Shown: positions 42,311 through 50,885, numbered from the stretch's first letter. The stretch is 64,000 nucleotides of DNA from Ruegeria sp. ANG-S4 (GCF_000814005.1 NZ_JWLK01000005.1:248001-312000), one strand, 5' to 3'. Notes: generated by a model not told the origin, from the sequence alone. Made by a program: numbers and translations.

Positions 42311-42328
42311 TTTGACCAGATGGTCAAA
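42311..42328. promoter_or_regulatory. Perfect RutR-type operator between rutR and the amidohydrolase gene
   Basis: TTTGACCAGATGGTCAAA is an 18-bp perfect palindrome with a 2-nt centre, an exact match to the RutR consensus core TTGACCAnnTGGTCAA. It is 48 nt before the amidohydrolase ATG and 106 nt before the rutR-like start, well placed to control both. Confidence 0.9.
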
Positions 42329-42375
42329 TCAAGACACCAAAAGCGAGCAAATCGCAAGCAACAGGGAAACAGACC

Positions 42376-43626
42376 ATGGTGGCTCCGGCGCAGAACCTCA
42401 GGATCAATGGCGACAGGTTGTGGGACAGCCTGATGGAAATGGCCAAGATCGGACCCGGTGTTGCGGGTGGCAACAACCGCCAGACACTGACGGATGAGGA
42501 CGCCGAAGGACGCGCGTTGTTTCAAGAGTGGTGCGAAAAAGCCGGGTGTACGATGGGGCTGGATCAGATGGGCAATATGTTTGCCCGCCGCGAAGGCACT
42601 GACCCCGATGCATTGCCGGTCTATGTGGGCTCGCATCTGGATACCCAGCCGACAGGCGGCAAATATGACGGGGTGTTGGGCGTTTTGGGCGGGTTGGAAA
42701 TCATTCGAACTTTGAATGACTTGGGCCTCAAAACCAAGCACCCGATCATCGCCACGAACTGGACAAACGAAGAGGGCACGCGATACGCGCCGGCAATGCT
42801 GTCTTCGGGCGTGTTTGCGGGAATGCATACGCAGGATTGGGCCTATGACCGTGAAGATGCCGAGGGCAAAAAATTCGGAGACGAGCTGCGGCGCATCGGA
42901 TGGCGCGGCGACGAAGAGGTCGGCGCGCGCAAGATGCACGCCTTTTTCGAACTGCATATTGAACAGGGACCAATACTTGAGGCCGAAGGAAAGGATATCG
43001 GTGTTGTAACCCATGGTCAGGGTCTAAGCTGGACGCAAGTGACGGTGACTGGAAAGGACGCACATACCGGGTCGACGCCGATGCCGATGCGCAAAAATGC
43101 GGGCCTTGCGATGGCGCGGATTCTGGAGAAGGTGGACGAGATCGCCTGGTCACACGCTCCGCACGCGGTTGGTGCAGCCGGGCATATCGATGTCTATCCG
43201 AACTCGCGTAACGTCATTCCGGGCAAGGTCGTTTTCACAATCGATTTCCGCTCGCCCGATCTGGCTGTTATTCAGGACATGGAAAGCCGCCTTCGGGTGG
43301 CGGCGCAGCAAATCGTGGATCAGATGGGCCTGCAGGTCGAATTCGAGAAAGTCGGGGGTTTTGACCCGGTGGAATTCGACCCGGGCTGCGTGGCCGCAGT
43401 GCGCGGCGCGGCCGAGCGATTGGGGTATTCGCACAAGGATATCATTTCGGGCGCGGGGCACGACGCCTGTTGGATCAACCGGGTGGCGCCGACCGCAATG
43501 GTGATGTGTCCCTGCGTCGATGGGCTGAGCCACAATGAGGCCGAGGACATCAGCAAGGACTGGGCGGCAGCCGGAGCTGATGTTCTGTTTCATGCGGTCG
43601 TCGAGACGGCAGAGATTGTGGAATAG
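42376..43626 (+). CDS. Zn-dependent N-carbamoyl-beta-alanine amidohydrolase-like enzyme (PydC/hydantoinase-carbamoylase family)
   Basis: A 416-residue M20-family amidohydrolase expected to hydrolyse N-carbamoyl-beta-alanine (or beta-aminoisobutyrate) to the amino acid, CO2 and ammonia. Metal-binding motifs are GSHLDTQPTGGKYDGVLG, NEEGTRY, HIEQGPILEAEGK and the C-terminal GAGHDACW. This belongs to the hydantoinase/carbamoylase branch. With preT/preA and the dihydropyrimidinase downstream, the three steps of the reductive pathway are complete in this window. Start at 42376 has weak ribosome-binding sequence; the RutR box lies upstream. Allantoate-type activity is a family alternative. Confidence 0.9.
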   Translation: MVAPAQNLRINGDRLWDSLMEMAKIGPGVAGGNNRQTLTDEDAEGRALFQEWCEKAGCTMGLDQMGNMFARREGTDPDALPVYVGSHLDTQPTGGKYDGVLGVLGGLEIIRTLNDLGLKTKHPIIATNWTNEEGTRYAPAMLSSGVFAGMHTQDWAYDREDAEGKKFGDELRRIGWRGDEEVGARKMHAFFELHIEQGPILEAEGKDIGVVTHGQGLSWTQVTVTGKDAHTGSTPMPMRKNAGLAMARILEKVDEIAWSHAPHAVGAAGHIDVYPNSRNVIPGKVVFTIDFRSPDLAVIQDMESRLRVAAQQIVDQMGLQVEFEKVGGFDPVEFDPGCVAAVRGAAERLGYSHKDIISGAGHDACWINRVAPTAMVMCPCVDGLSHNEAEDISKDWAAAGADVLFHAVVETAEIVE

Positions 43627-43690
43627 GGGGCGCTGCCCCCGTCGCCCACAGGGCGACTCCCCCGGGATATTTTTGGCCAGATGAAGCAAG
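43626..43690. repeat. REP-like intergenic GC-hairpin element
   Basis: The gap after the amidohydrolase gene holds GGGGGCGCTGCCCCC (a hairpin with a tiny loop), then GTCGCCCACAGGGCGAC (a 7-bp stem with loop), then CTCCCCCGGGATATTTTTGG and CCAGATGAAGC. Intergenic elements of this form, with a 'CCCCGGGATATTTTTG' core, are scattered in Rhodobacteraceae genomes. Only one copy is recognised here. Whether it also terminates transcription between the two catabolic genes is unknown. Confidence 0.75.
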
Positions 43691-43718
43691 CGGCGCAGAC
43701 CGCATCAGGGAGTTTAAA

Positions 43719-45173
43719 ATGAGCACTGTTATCAAGAACGGAACCGTTTTGACCGCCGATTTGACCTATAAGGCGGACGTAAAGGTCGAAGGTGGCGTCA
43801 TTACGGAAATCGGGCAGAACCTGAAAGGGGACAAAGAGCTTGATGCCACCGGGTGTTATGTCATGCCGGGCGGGATCGATCCGCATACGCATCTTGAGAT
43901 GCCGTTCATGGGGACCTATTCCAGCGATGATTTCGAAAGCGGAACGCGGGCCGCATTGGCCGGGGGCACGACCATGGTGGTGGATTTTGCGCTGCCCAAT
44001 CCCGGTGAAAGCCTGCTGGATGCATTGAAGCGGTGGGACAACAAGTCGACGCGTGCCAATTGCGATTATTCCTTCCACATGGCGGTGACCTGGTGGGGGG
44101 AACAGGTGTTCAATGACATGAAGACCGTTGTGGAAGAGCGTGGAATCAATACGTTCAAGCACTTCCTTGCCTACAAAGGCGCGCTCATGGTGAATGATGA
44201 CGAATTGTTCGCATCGTTTACACGGCTTGCCGAGCTTGGCGGCGTCGCGATGGTGCATGCCGAGAACGGCGATGTTGTAGCCGAACTCAGCGCCAAGCTT
44301 TTGGCCGAGGGCAATACCGGCCCCGAGGCGCATGCCTATTCCCGTCCGCCGCAAGTTGAGGGCGAGGCGACCAATCGGGCGATCATGATTGCCGATATGG
44401 CCGGCGTGCCGCTCTATGTGGTGCATACGTCTTGCGAGGAGGCGCATGAGGCCATTCGGCGGGCCAAAATGCAGGGCAAGCGCGTTTGGGGAGAGCCTTT
44501 GATCCAGCATCTGACACTGGATGAAAGCGAATACTTCCATCACGATTGGGATCACGCAGCGCGGCGCGTGATGAGCCCGCCGTTCCGGAACAAACAGCAT
44601 CAGGACAGTCTTTGGGCGGGCCTCCACTCGGGCACCTTGAGCGTTGTGGCCACCGATCATTGCGCTTTTACGACCGAGCAGAAGCGGTATGGTGTTGGTG
44701 ATTTCACCAAGATCCCAAATGGCACGGGCGGGCTTGAAGATCGCTTGCCGATGCTTTGGACTCATGGCGTGAATACAGGGCGTCTGACCCCACAGGAGTT
44801 TGTGGCGGTGACATCGACAAATATCGCCAAGATATTGAATTGCTATCCGAAAAAGGGCGCGATACTTGTCGGGGCGGACGCGGATATCGTGGTTTGGGAC
44901 CCTGAGAAATCAAAGACGATCACCGCCGATACGCAGCAGTCGTCCATCGACTATAACGTGTTTGAGGGAAAAGAGGTCAAAGGCTTGCCGCGCTTCACAC
45001 TGACCCGTGGTCAGGTCGCTGTTCACGATGGTGAAATTCAAACGCAGGAGGGGCATGGCACCTTCGTGGCGCGCGAGGCGAACAGCCATGTGAACAAAGC
45101 CCTGAGCACGTGGAAAGAGCTGACTGCACCACAGCCGATCGAACGATCGGGTATTCCAGCGACAGGCGTATGA
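43719..45173 (+). CDS. pydB: Dihydropyrimidinase
   Basis: A 484-residue binuclear-zinc amidohydrolase converting dihydrouracil/dihydrothymine to N-carbamoyl-beta-alanine derivatives. The metal-binding DPHTHLEMPFMG, the carbamylated lysine in the FKHFLAYKG segment, VHAENGD and CATDHCAF-type segments are all present (STVVATDHCAF region around residue 310). The ATG at 43719 is preceded by AGGGAG. It is the second step of the pathway, downstream of the amidohydrolase gene and separated from it by the REP-like element. Some homologues act as hydantoinases. Confidence 0.93.
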   Translation: MSTVIKNGTVLTADLTYKADVKVEGGVITEIGQNLKGDKELDATGCYVMPGGIDPHTHLEMPFMGTYSSDDFESGTRAALAGGTTMVVDFALPNPGESLLDALKRWDNKSTRANCDYSFHMAVTWWGEQVFNDMKTVVEERGINTFKHFLAYKGALMVNDDELFASFTRLAELGGVAMVHAENGDVVAELSAKLLAEGNTGPEAHAYSRPPQVEGEATNRAIMIADMAGVPLYVVHTSCEEAHEAIRRAKMQGKRVWGEPLIQHLTLDESEYFHHDWDHAARRVMSPPFRNKQHQDSLWAGLHSGTLSVVATDHCAFTTEQKRYGVGDFTKIPNGTGGLEDRLPMLWTHGVNTGRLTPQEFVAVTSTNIAKILNCYPKKGAILVGADADIVVWDPEKSKTITADTQQSSIDYNVFEGKEVKGLPRFTLTRGQVAVHDGEIQTQEGHGTFVAREANSHVNKALSTWKELTAPQPIERSGIPATGV

Positions 45174-45177
45174 CGTC

Positions 45178-45204
45178 TTTTGACCACGGCGTCAGTGGTC
45201 AAAA
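45178..45204. promoter_or_regulatory. Widely spaced RutR-half-site inverted repeat before the ABC importer
   Basis: TTTTGACCAC (45178-45187) and GTGGTCAAAA (45195-45204) form a 10-bp perfect inverted repeat with a 7-nt spacer, ending 23 nt before the ABC ATPase ATG. The half-site is the RutR one, but the spacing is wider than in a standard box. It could also fold as an RNA hairpin in the leader. Confidence 0.7.
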
Positions 45205-45227
45205 ACACTATTTTTCAAGGCGATGGA

Positions 45228-46025
45228 ATGAATACTGAAAGCACGACCCGGCCGGTTATCGAAGCACAACAGCTGGACCTTACTTTCCAAACCAATGACG
45301 GGCCGATCCACGCTCTGAAAGATGTGAACCTGACCATCGACCGGGGCGACTTTGTCAGTTTCATTGGCCCATCCGGCTGCGGTAAGACTACGTTTTTGCG
45401 CTGCATTGCCGCTTTGGAAAAGCCGACCGGGGGAACATTGACCGTCAACGGCATGACCCCAGATGAAGCCCGACGCAAGCGCGCATACGGTTATGTCTTT
45501 CAGGCCGCGGGCCTGTATCCGTGGCGCACCATTGCCAAGAACATCAAACTGCCGCTCGAGATCATGGGATATTCTGCATCCGAGCAGGAGGAAAGGGTGA
45601 GCAAAGTTCTGGAACTCGTTGATCTGAAAGGGTTTGGCGGCAAGTTTCCGTGGCAGTTGTCGGGCGGTATGCAGCAGCGGGCCAGCATCGCGCGGGCCCT
45701 TGCATTCGATGCAGATATTCTGCTGATGGATGAACCCTTTGGTGCGCTAGATGAAATCGTTCGGGATCACCTGAACGAACAGCTTTTGGCGCTTTGGGAC
45801 AGAACCGGAAAGACGATCGGGTTTGTCACGCACTCGATCCCTGAGGCGGTGTATCTGAGCACCAAGATCGTGGTCATGAGCCCGCGTCCGGGGCGGATAA
45901 CGGATGTGATTGACAGCCCTTTGCCGCGCGAACGTCCGCTCGACATTCGGGACAGCGCGGAATTTATTGACGTCGCTCATCGTGTCCGCGAAGGGCTGCG
46001 CGCCGGGCATGGGGATGATGTTTGA
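45228..46025 (+). CDS. ABC transporter ATP-binding protein (pyrimidine/NMT1-type importer)
   Basis: A 265-residue ATPase of the nitrate/sulfonate/taurine-type (SsuB/TauB/ThiZ) ABC family. Walker A GPSGCGKTT, Q-loop YVFQAAGLYPW, signature LSGGMQQR and Walker B ILLMDEP are visible. It pairs with the two permeases and the binding protein of the same operon. The start at 45228 has AAGG 7 nt upstream; the longer frame from 45180 overlaps the operator. By position and operator it is expected to import a pyrimidine or precursor for the reductive pathway. Confidence 0.9.
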   Translation: MNTESTTRPVIEAQQLDLTFQTNDGPIHALKDVNLTIDRGDFVSFIGPSGCGKTTFLRCIAALEKPTGGTLTVNGMTPDEARRKRAYGYVFQAAGLYPWRTIAKNIKLPLEIMGYSASEQEERVSKVLELVDLKGFGGKFPWQLSGGMQQRASIARALAFDADILLMDEPFGALDEIVRDHLNEQLLALWDRTGKTIGFVTHSIPEAVYLSTKIVVMSPRPGRITDVIDSPLPRERPLDIRDSAEFIDVAHRVREGLRAGHGDDV

Positions 46026-46456
46026 TGTCGACCGATGCGATCAGAAAAGCCACGTTTGAGGATGTTCCGGCATGTGCGCATGTCATCGCGACGTGGGTCA
46101 CACGCACCGATTGGATGCCAGCAGAATTGTCCGAGGCAGAACTGGCGCAATTGATCGGCGATGCCTTTCCGGCACGCGAAATCTGGGTCGCCGGAGACCC
46201 GGTCGATTGCTATATGTCCATAGACCCCAAGGCACAGAAGGTGGGCGCCTTGTATTGTCTGCGGACCGGTCAGGGGATGGGAAAACGGTTGCTGGATCAA
46301 GCCAAATCCGGGCGCGATTTCCTTTGGTTGACGACCCATGAGCCGAACAGACTTGCCCAGAAATTCTATCGGCGTGAGGGATTCGTGGCGACGGGCACTG
46401 AACCCCCCGTTCCGCCCGAAACCTTACCGGTCATTCGGATGGAGTGGCGCGCATGA
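46025..46456 (+). CDS. GNAT-family acetyltransferase within the ABC importer operon
   Basis: A 143-residue acetyltransferase. The core has KATFEDVPACAHVIATWV, VGALYCLRTGQGMGKRLLDQA (the acetyl-CoA loop, with GQGMGKRLLD matching Q/RxxGxG/A) and the C-terminal NRLAQKFYRREGFVATGTE. It starts one base before the ATPase stop and ends 4 nt into the next permease gene, so it is translationally coupled within an importer operon. An acetyltransferase between an ATPase and a permease is unusual, and it may act on the transported compound. Substrate unknown. Confidence 0.85.
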   Translation: MSTDAIRKATFEDVPACAHVIATWVTRTDWMPAELSEAELAQLIGDAFPAREIWVAGDPVDCYMSIDPKAQKVGALYCLRTGQGMGKRLLDQAKSGRDFLWLTTHEPNRLAQKFYRREGFVATGTEPPVPPETLPVIRMEWRA

Positions 46457-47370
46457 AGCAGGTTCTCGCCGTTTTGACCGTCGTCGCCGTCATCGTATTG
46501 TTTTGGTACGGCAGCTGCATCCCGATGAACATAAAGGGTGCCTTGACGGAATTGGAACGGGATGGGGCCGAGGTTCAGCCGCCCAAGGCAAGCGCTCGCC
46601 GCGATTTAGGCGAATTTGGGCTGGTTCTGAACAACGCTTTTGCCATTCCCGCCACGTGGGATCAAAAGAAGCCGCGCCTTCCATCGCCGCATCAAGTGAC
46701 GATTGAACTGTGGGAGACGACGATCCAGAAAAAAATCACATCCAAACGCTCGTTGATTTATCACGGTTGGGTCACGTTGAGCGCGACGATGCTGGGCTTT
46801 GTAATCGGCACCGGGCTGGGTGTACTGCTGGCAGTCGGGATCGTGCACAGCCGAGTCATGGACCTGTCGGTCATGCCTTGGGCGATTGTGAGCCAGACCA
46901 TTCCGATCATTGCGCTGGCCCCGATGATCATTGTCGTGCTGTATTCGGTCGGGGTGCAGGGGATCATACCCAAGGCGATCATTTCCGCGTATCTGAGCTT
47001 TTTTCCCGTGGTCGTCGGCATGGTCAAAGGACTGCGCAGCCCGGATGCGATGCAATTGGACCTGCTGCGGACCTACAACGCCAGCCGTTCGCAGGGGTTC
47101 TGGAAGCTACGCCTTCCCGCGTCGATGCCGTATCTGTTCGCCTCGCTCAAGATCGGAATCGCGGCCTCTTTGGTCGGTGCAATCGTTGGAGAGCTCCCGA
47201 CCGGAGCGGTTGCGGGACTTGGCGCGCGCCTGTTGGCGGGCAGCTACTACGGCCAAACGGTGCAAATCTGGTCGGCCTTGTTTGCCGCAGCCATTCTGGC
47301 GGCCTGTCTGGTCGGATTGCTGGGCCTGATCGAAAAATCAGTGCTGCGGCGGATGGGGATGGCGCAATGA
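46453..47370 (+). CDS. ABC transporter permease (importer subunit 1)
   Basis: A 305-residue inner-membrane permease of the SsuC/TauC type, with an unusually long N-terminal part: a first helix (AVLTVVAVIVLFWYGSCIP), then about 70 polar residues, before the conserved BPD domain. The EAA-like coupling loop is at LLRTYNASRSQGFWKLRLPASMPYLFASLK. Its ATG overlaps the acetyltransferase stop (ATGA). It works as a heterodimer with the next permease. The polar N-terminal insertion is larger than in taurine permeases and may be periplasmic. Confidence 0.87.
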   Translation: MKQVLAVLTVVAVIVLFWYGSCIPMNIKGALTELERDGAEVQPPKASARRDLGEFGLVLNNAFAIPATWDQKKPRLPSPHQVTIELWETTIQKKITSKRSLIYHGWVTLSATMLGFVIGTGLGVLLAVGIVHSRVMDLSVMPWAIVSQTIPIIALAPMIIVVLYSVGVQGIIPKAIISAYLSFFPVVVGMVKGLRSPDAMQLDLLRTYNASRSQGFWKLRLPASMPYLFASLKIGIAASLVGAIVGELPTGAVAGLGARLLAGSYYGQTVQIWSALFAAAILAACLVGLLGLIEKSVLRRMGMAQ

Positions 47371-48215
47371 TACTGGTGATTGCAGCCATTGTTGTTTGGG
47401 TCTTTGGCTGGTGGCTGAACAGCCGACTTGCAAGTGGGCCTCAAGCTGACAGCCAATTGGTTCGGTTCCTGGCGCCATTGATTTTTGGGCTGACGATCAT
47501 AGCCGCATGGGAGCTTGTCGTGCGCGGCCTGGACGTGCCTCTGGTCATCCTTCCCGCACCATCCGCGATTGCCTTGCGCTTTGGAGACAGCCTGCCGATC
47601 CTATGGGCGGACTTCGTGCAAACGATCCTCAAAGGTGCGCTCAGCGGCTACGTCATAGGGTGCGGGGCGGCGTTCCTGATGGCCATTGCCGTCGATCGTT
47701 GGGATTTTCTGCGCCTCGGCCTGCTGCCGGTGGGCAATTTCGTTGCGGCCCTGCCAATCGTGGGCACCGCACCGATTTTGGTCATGTGGTTCGGGTTCGA
47801 CTGGCACTCAAAATCCGCTGTTGTGGTCGTGATGGTGTTCTTTCCGATGCTGGTCAATACCGTGGCGGGCTTGCGAGAGGCGACTGCGATGCAACGCGAC
47901 CTGATGGAGACTTATGCGGCGACCTATTGGCAGAGTTTTTTGAAACTGCGCCTGCCTGCAGCGATGCCCTTCATCTTTAACGGGCTCAAGATTTCAACGA
48001 CTCTGGCCCTGATCGGCGCTATTGTCGCAGAATTCTTCGGCTCGCCCATCGTCGGGATGGGGTTCCGGATTTCGACAAGCGTGGGGCAATTGTCACTGGA
48101 TATGGTCTGGGCCGAGATCGTGGTCGCCGCTTTGGCGGGTACAGCGTTCTATGGTCTGGTGGCAGGGATCGAAAAGGCGGTGACATTCTGGCACCCGTCG
48201 CAGCGCGAACAATAA
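47367..48215 (+). CDS. ABC transporter permease (importer subunit 2)
   Basis: A 282-residue permease of the same family, with about six helices. The coupling loop is METYAATYWQSFLKLRLPAAMPF. It begins at the ATG at 47367, overlapping the previous stop by 4 nt. A longer frame extends upstream to 46710 but lies inside the first permease gene and is an artefact. Heterodimeric permease architecture with one ATPase and one binding protein matches HMP/thiamine-precursor (ThiXYZ) and pyrimidine importers. Confidence 0.9.
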   Translation: MILVIAAIVVWVFGWWLNSRLASGPQADSQLVRFLAPLIFGLTIIAAWELVVRGLDVPLVILPAPSAIALRFGDSLPILWADFVQTILKGALSGYVIGCGAAFLMAIAVDRWDFLRLGLLPVGNFVAALPIVGTAPILVMWFGFDWHSKSAVVVVMVFFPMLVNTVAGLREATAMQRDLMETYAATYWQSFLKLRLPAAMPFIFNGLKISTTLALIGAIVAEFFGSPIVGMGFRISTSVGQLSLDMVWAEIVVAALAGTAFYGLVAGIEKAVTFWHPSQREQ

Positions 48216-48271
48216 AAAAATCTACAGACCCCATAAAACGGGGCAATCATAAGCAACTAGGAGAAGTGAAG

Positions 48272-49267
48272 ATGAATAAGCTACTAAGCGGGGCGGTCGC
48301 CGCCTTTGGTCTGGCAGCCAGTACGGCGTTTGCGGCGGATGAGGTGACATTGCAACTGAAGTGGGTCGGGCAGGCGCAGTTTGCCGGGTACTTCGTGGCC
48401 GAGGCAAAAGGCTTCTATGACGAAGAGGGGCTGGACGTAACGATCAAGCCCGGCGGTCCGGATATCGCACCGGAACAGGTTATCGCCGGGGGTGGCGCCG
48501 ACGTGATCACCACATGGATGGCGGCCGGTCTGGCCGCGCGGGAACGGGGTGTGCCGCTGGTCAACATCGCGCAACCCTTCAAAACCGGCGGTCTGCAGGT
48601 CAACTGCCTGAAATCGACTGGTGTAGAGTCGCCCGAGGATTTCCCAGGCCGCACGATGGGCGTCTGGTTCTTCGGCAATGAATATCCGTTCTACGCCTGG
48701 ATGGCGTCGCTGGGGGTTGAAACGGATGGGGCCGACGAAAACGGTGTTACCGTTCTGAAACAGGCGTTTTCAGCCGATCCGCTGATTCAGGGGCAGGCCG
48801 ATTGTATTTCGACAATGACATACAACGAATACCGCCAAATCCTGCAGGCCGGTATCACGCCCGAGGAGCTTGTGACCTTCAACTACCTGCAGATGGGCTT
48901 TGGCATGCTCGAAGACGGTTTGTACGTCATGGAAGAAAACCTGAGTGATCCTGAATTCGTCGACAAGATGGAACGGTTCGTCCGCGCTTCGATGAAAGGT
49001 TGGGAGTATGCGGCGGCAAATCAGGAAGAGGCTGCTGAAATCGTGCTGGAGTTCGATGAGACCGGTGCGCAGGAACTGGACCATCAGGTTTACATGATGG
49101 GCGAAGTCGCCAAGCTGATCGAAGGATCAACCGGCGCGCTGGACCCTGCTGATTACGAACAGACCGTCAAAACGCTTCTGTCTGCCGTGTCCGCTGAAAA
49201 TCCGGCTATCACCAAAGAGCCTGAGGGTGCGTGGACGCACCAGATCACGGATGCCGCCCTGAACTGA
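48272..49267 (+). CDS. ABC substrate-binding protein, NMT1/ThiY-like
   Basis: A 331-residue periplasmic binding protein with a Sec signal peptide (LLSGAVAAFGLAASTAFAA). The mature chain begins ADEVTLQLKWVGQAQFAGYFVAEAKGFY in two blocks, diagnostic of the NMT1/THI5-like family that binds hydroxymethylpyrimidine or related pyrimidines, followed by CLKSTGVESPEDFPGRTMGVW. The start at 48272 follows AGGAG. The ligand is inferred as a pyrimidine base or precursor from the operator and neighbouring catabolic genes. Closes the importer operon; a strong terminator follows. Confidence 0.9.
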   Translation: MNKLLSGAVAAFGLAASTAFAADEVTLQLKWVGQAQFAGYFVAEAKGFYDEEGLDVTIKPGGPDIAPEQVIAGGGADVITTWMAAGLAARERGVPLVNIAQPFKTGGLQVNCLKSTGVESPEDFPGRTMGVWFFGNEYPFYAWMASLGVETDGADENGVTVLKQAFSADPLIQGQADCISTMTYNEYRQILQAGITPEELVTFNYLQMGFGMLEDGLYVMEENLSDPEFVDKMERFVRASMKGWEYAAANQEEAAEIVLEFDETGAQELDHQVYMMGEVAKLIEGSTGALDPADYEQTVKTLLSAVSAENPAITKEPEGAWTHQITDAALN

Positions 49268-49289
49268 CGGCTTCCGGTTGGCAATTTTG

Positions 49290-49321
49290 AACGCGGCCTC
49301 AACCGAGGCCGCGTTTCTCGT
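49290..49321 (+). terminator. Rho-independent terminator after the importer operon
   Basis: An 11-bp perfect stem, AACGCGGCCTC and GAGGCCGCGTT around an AACC loop, continues into TCTCGTT. It lies 22 nt after the binding-protein stop codon. Confidence 0.88.
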
Positions 49322-49421
49322 TCGCATTGTCGTGTTTGTTACGGCACTTGACGGATAACGGCCTAGGTATTCTCATGTAAATCGCCGCATTTCCTGCGGT
49401 TTCTGTGATAGATGGGAATTA

Positions 49422-50135
49422 ATGCAAGGATTTGCATCAGAATTCGCAACTGCCACCACTCTGATCCTGACAGGGGATCCAGAGCTTTGGTCGATTGTGC
49501 TATTGTCCATGCGGGTTTCGGTTTTTGCGGTTTTGATTTCTGCGGTCATTGGCATGCCAATTGGTGCGGCTTTGGCCGTCGCACGCTTTCCCGGGCGTCG
49601 CGCCACGATTGTTCTGATGAACGCCCTGATGGGTCTTCCACCGGTTGTCGTTGGCCTTCTTGTTTACCTTATGTTGTCGCGGTCCGGTCCTTTGGGCGTG
49701 TTGGAATTGCTTTACACGCCAACCGCGATGATCATCGCGCAGGTTGTTCTGGTCACACCCATAATCGCCGCGTTGACCCGCCAGGTGGTCGAATTGCTGG
49801 CCGAGGAATACGCCGAACAGCTGCGGTCGTTGGGCGTGTCACGGCTGGCATCGGTTCCGGTGCTGCTTTGGGATGCGCGACTGGCGCTCGTCACCGCGTT
49901 GCTGGCCGGATTTGGGCGCGCAATTGCCGAGGTTGGTGCGGTGATCATCGTCGGCGGCAACATCAACCATGTCACGCGGGTCATGACGACGACCATCGCC
50001 TTGGAAACCTCGCGGGGGAATCTGGCGTTGGCTCTGGCGCTTGGCGCTATCCTTATCGGGATTGCGGTTGCGGTTAACGCCTTGGTCAGCGCGCTGAGTT
50101 TGCGGGCAGAACAGGAAGGGTTGCGCCATGCGTGA
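49422..50135 (+). CDS. tupB: Tungstate-type ABC transporter permease (TupB)
   Basis: A 237-residue permease with about five helices. The VEVGAVIIVGGNI-like segment (FGRAIAEVGAVIIVGGNINHVTRVMTTTIALETSRG in parts) and the coupling loop EEYAEQLRSLGVSRLASVPVLLWDARLALVTAL match the TupB/ModB group; TupB proteins have GGNI..VTRVMTT. It stands 8 nt ahead of tupC by overlap. TupABC imports tungstate with high affinity. No ModE box is recognised upstream. Confidence 0.88.
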   Translation: MQGFASEFATATTLILTGDPELWSIVLLSMRVSVFAVLISAVIGMPIGAALAVARFPGRRATIVLMNALMGLPPVVVGLLVYLMLSRSGPLGVLELLYTPTAMIIAQVVLVTPIIAALTRQVVELLAEEYAEQLRSLGVSRLASVPVLLWDARLALVTALLAGFGRAIAEVGAVIIVGGNINHVTRVMTTTIALETSRGNLALALALGAILIGIAVAVNALVSALSLRAEQEGLRHA

Positions 50136-50862
50136 CTTTCCAACAGAGAATGGTGGCGCGTTGCAGGTCGAAAACATCCAAATCGCCCGAAACGGCACAG
50201 CCCTGCTGGATGTGCCGTCCCTGCGGCTTGATGGACCCGGGCCGACACTGCTGCTCGGTCCAAACGGCGCAGGAAAAAGCCTGCTGTTACGTTGCCTTCA
50301 CGGGTTGATTACCCCGGATCGCGGTCGCGTTCTACAGGGCGGAGAGTTGCTGAACCAGGCTCATCGGGCCCGGCAGGCGATGGTGTTTCAACGCCCCGTC
50401 TTATTGCGCCGTTCGGTTGCCGCGAATCTTGATTTTGTTCTAAAGCGCAAGGGCTTTCCCCGCGCCACTCGCAAACATCAGATTGCCGAGTTGCTGGCGG
50501 AAGGCGGTCTGTCCGACAAGGCGCGGCAATCTGCCCGGTCGCTGTCTGGCGGCGAGGCGCAGCGTCTTTCCATATTGCGCGCATTGGCGTTGTCTCCGGA
50601 CACGTTGTTTCTGGATGAGCCGACCAGCGCGCTTGACCCCACCGCGACCCAGACGATCGAGAAAATGATCCTGCGCGCCTCGTCCCGCGGGGTGCGCATC
50701 TTGATGGTGACGCATGACATCGGGCAGGCCCGCAGGCTTGCAGCGGATGTCGTAATGATGCAGGGGGGGCATGTGGTTGAACACGGTGCCGCCCGGCGGG
50801 TATTGAACGCCCCGGAAAGCGCAGCCGCGCGCCGGTATCTGGCCGGCGGGTTGGTTACCTAG
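50128..50862 (+). CDS. tupC: Tungstate-type ABC transporter ATP-binding protein (TupC)
   Basis: A 244-residue ABC ATPase with Walker A GPNGAGKS, Q-loop MVFQRPVLLRRSVAANL, signature LSGGEAQR and Walker B LFLDEP. It lacks the C-terminal TOBE molybdate-binding domain of ModC, which supports the Tup rather than the Mod type. It overlaps the tupB stop by 8 nt and precedes the binding-protein gene by 23 nt. Provides energy for tungstate uptake. Confidence 0.9.
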   Translation: MRDFPTENGGALQVENIQIARNGTALLDVPSLRLDGPGPTLLLGPNGAGKSLLLRCLHGLITPDRGRVLQGGELLNQAHRARQAMVFQRPVLLRRSVAANLDFVLKRKGFPRATRKHQIAELLAEGGLSDKARQSARSLSGGEAQRLSILRALALSPDTLFLDEPTSALDPTATQTIEKMILRASSRGVRILMVTHDIGQARRLAADVVMMQGGHVVEHGAARRVLNAPESAAARRYLAGGLVT

Positions 50863-50885
50863 TTCAGAATTGACGGAGAAATTCT

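Noticed and set aside
46710..48215. A 501-codon frame that would join both permease regions
   Set aside because: Its first 219 codons run through the first permease gene in the wrong frame. The true second permease starts at the ATG at 47367 in an ATGA overlap.
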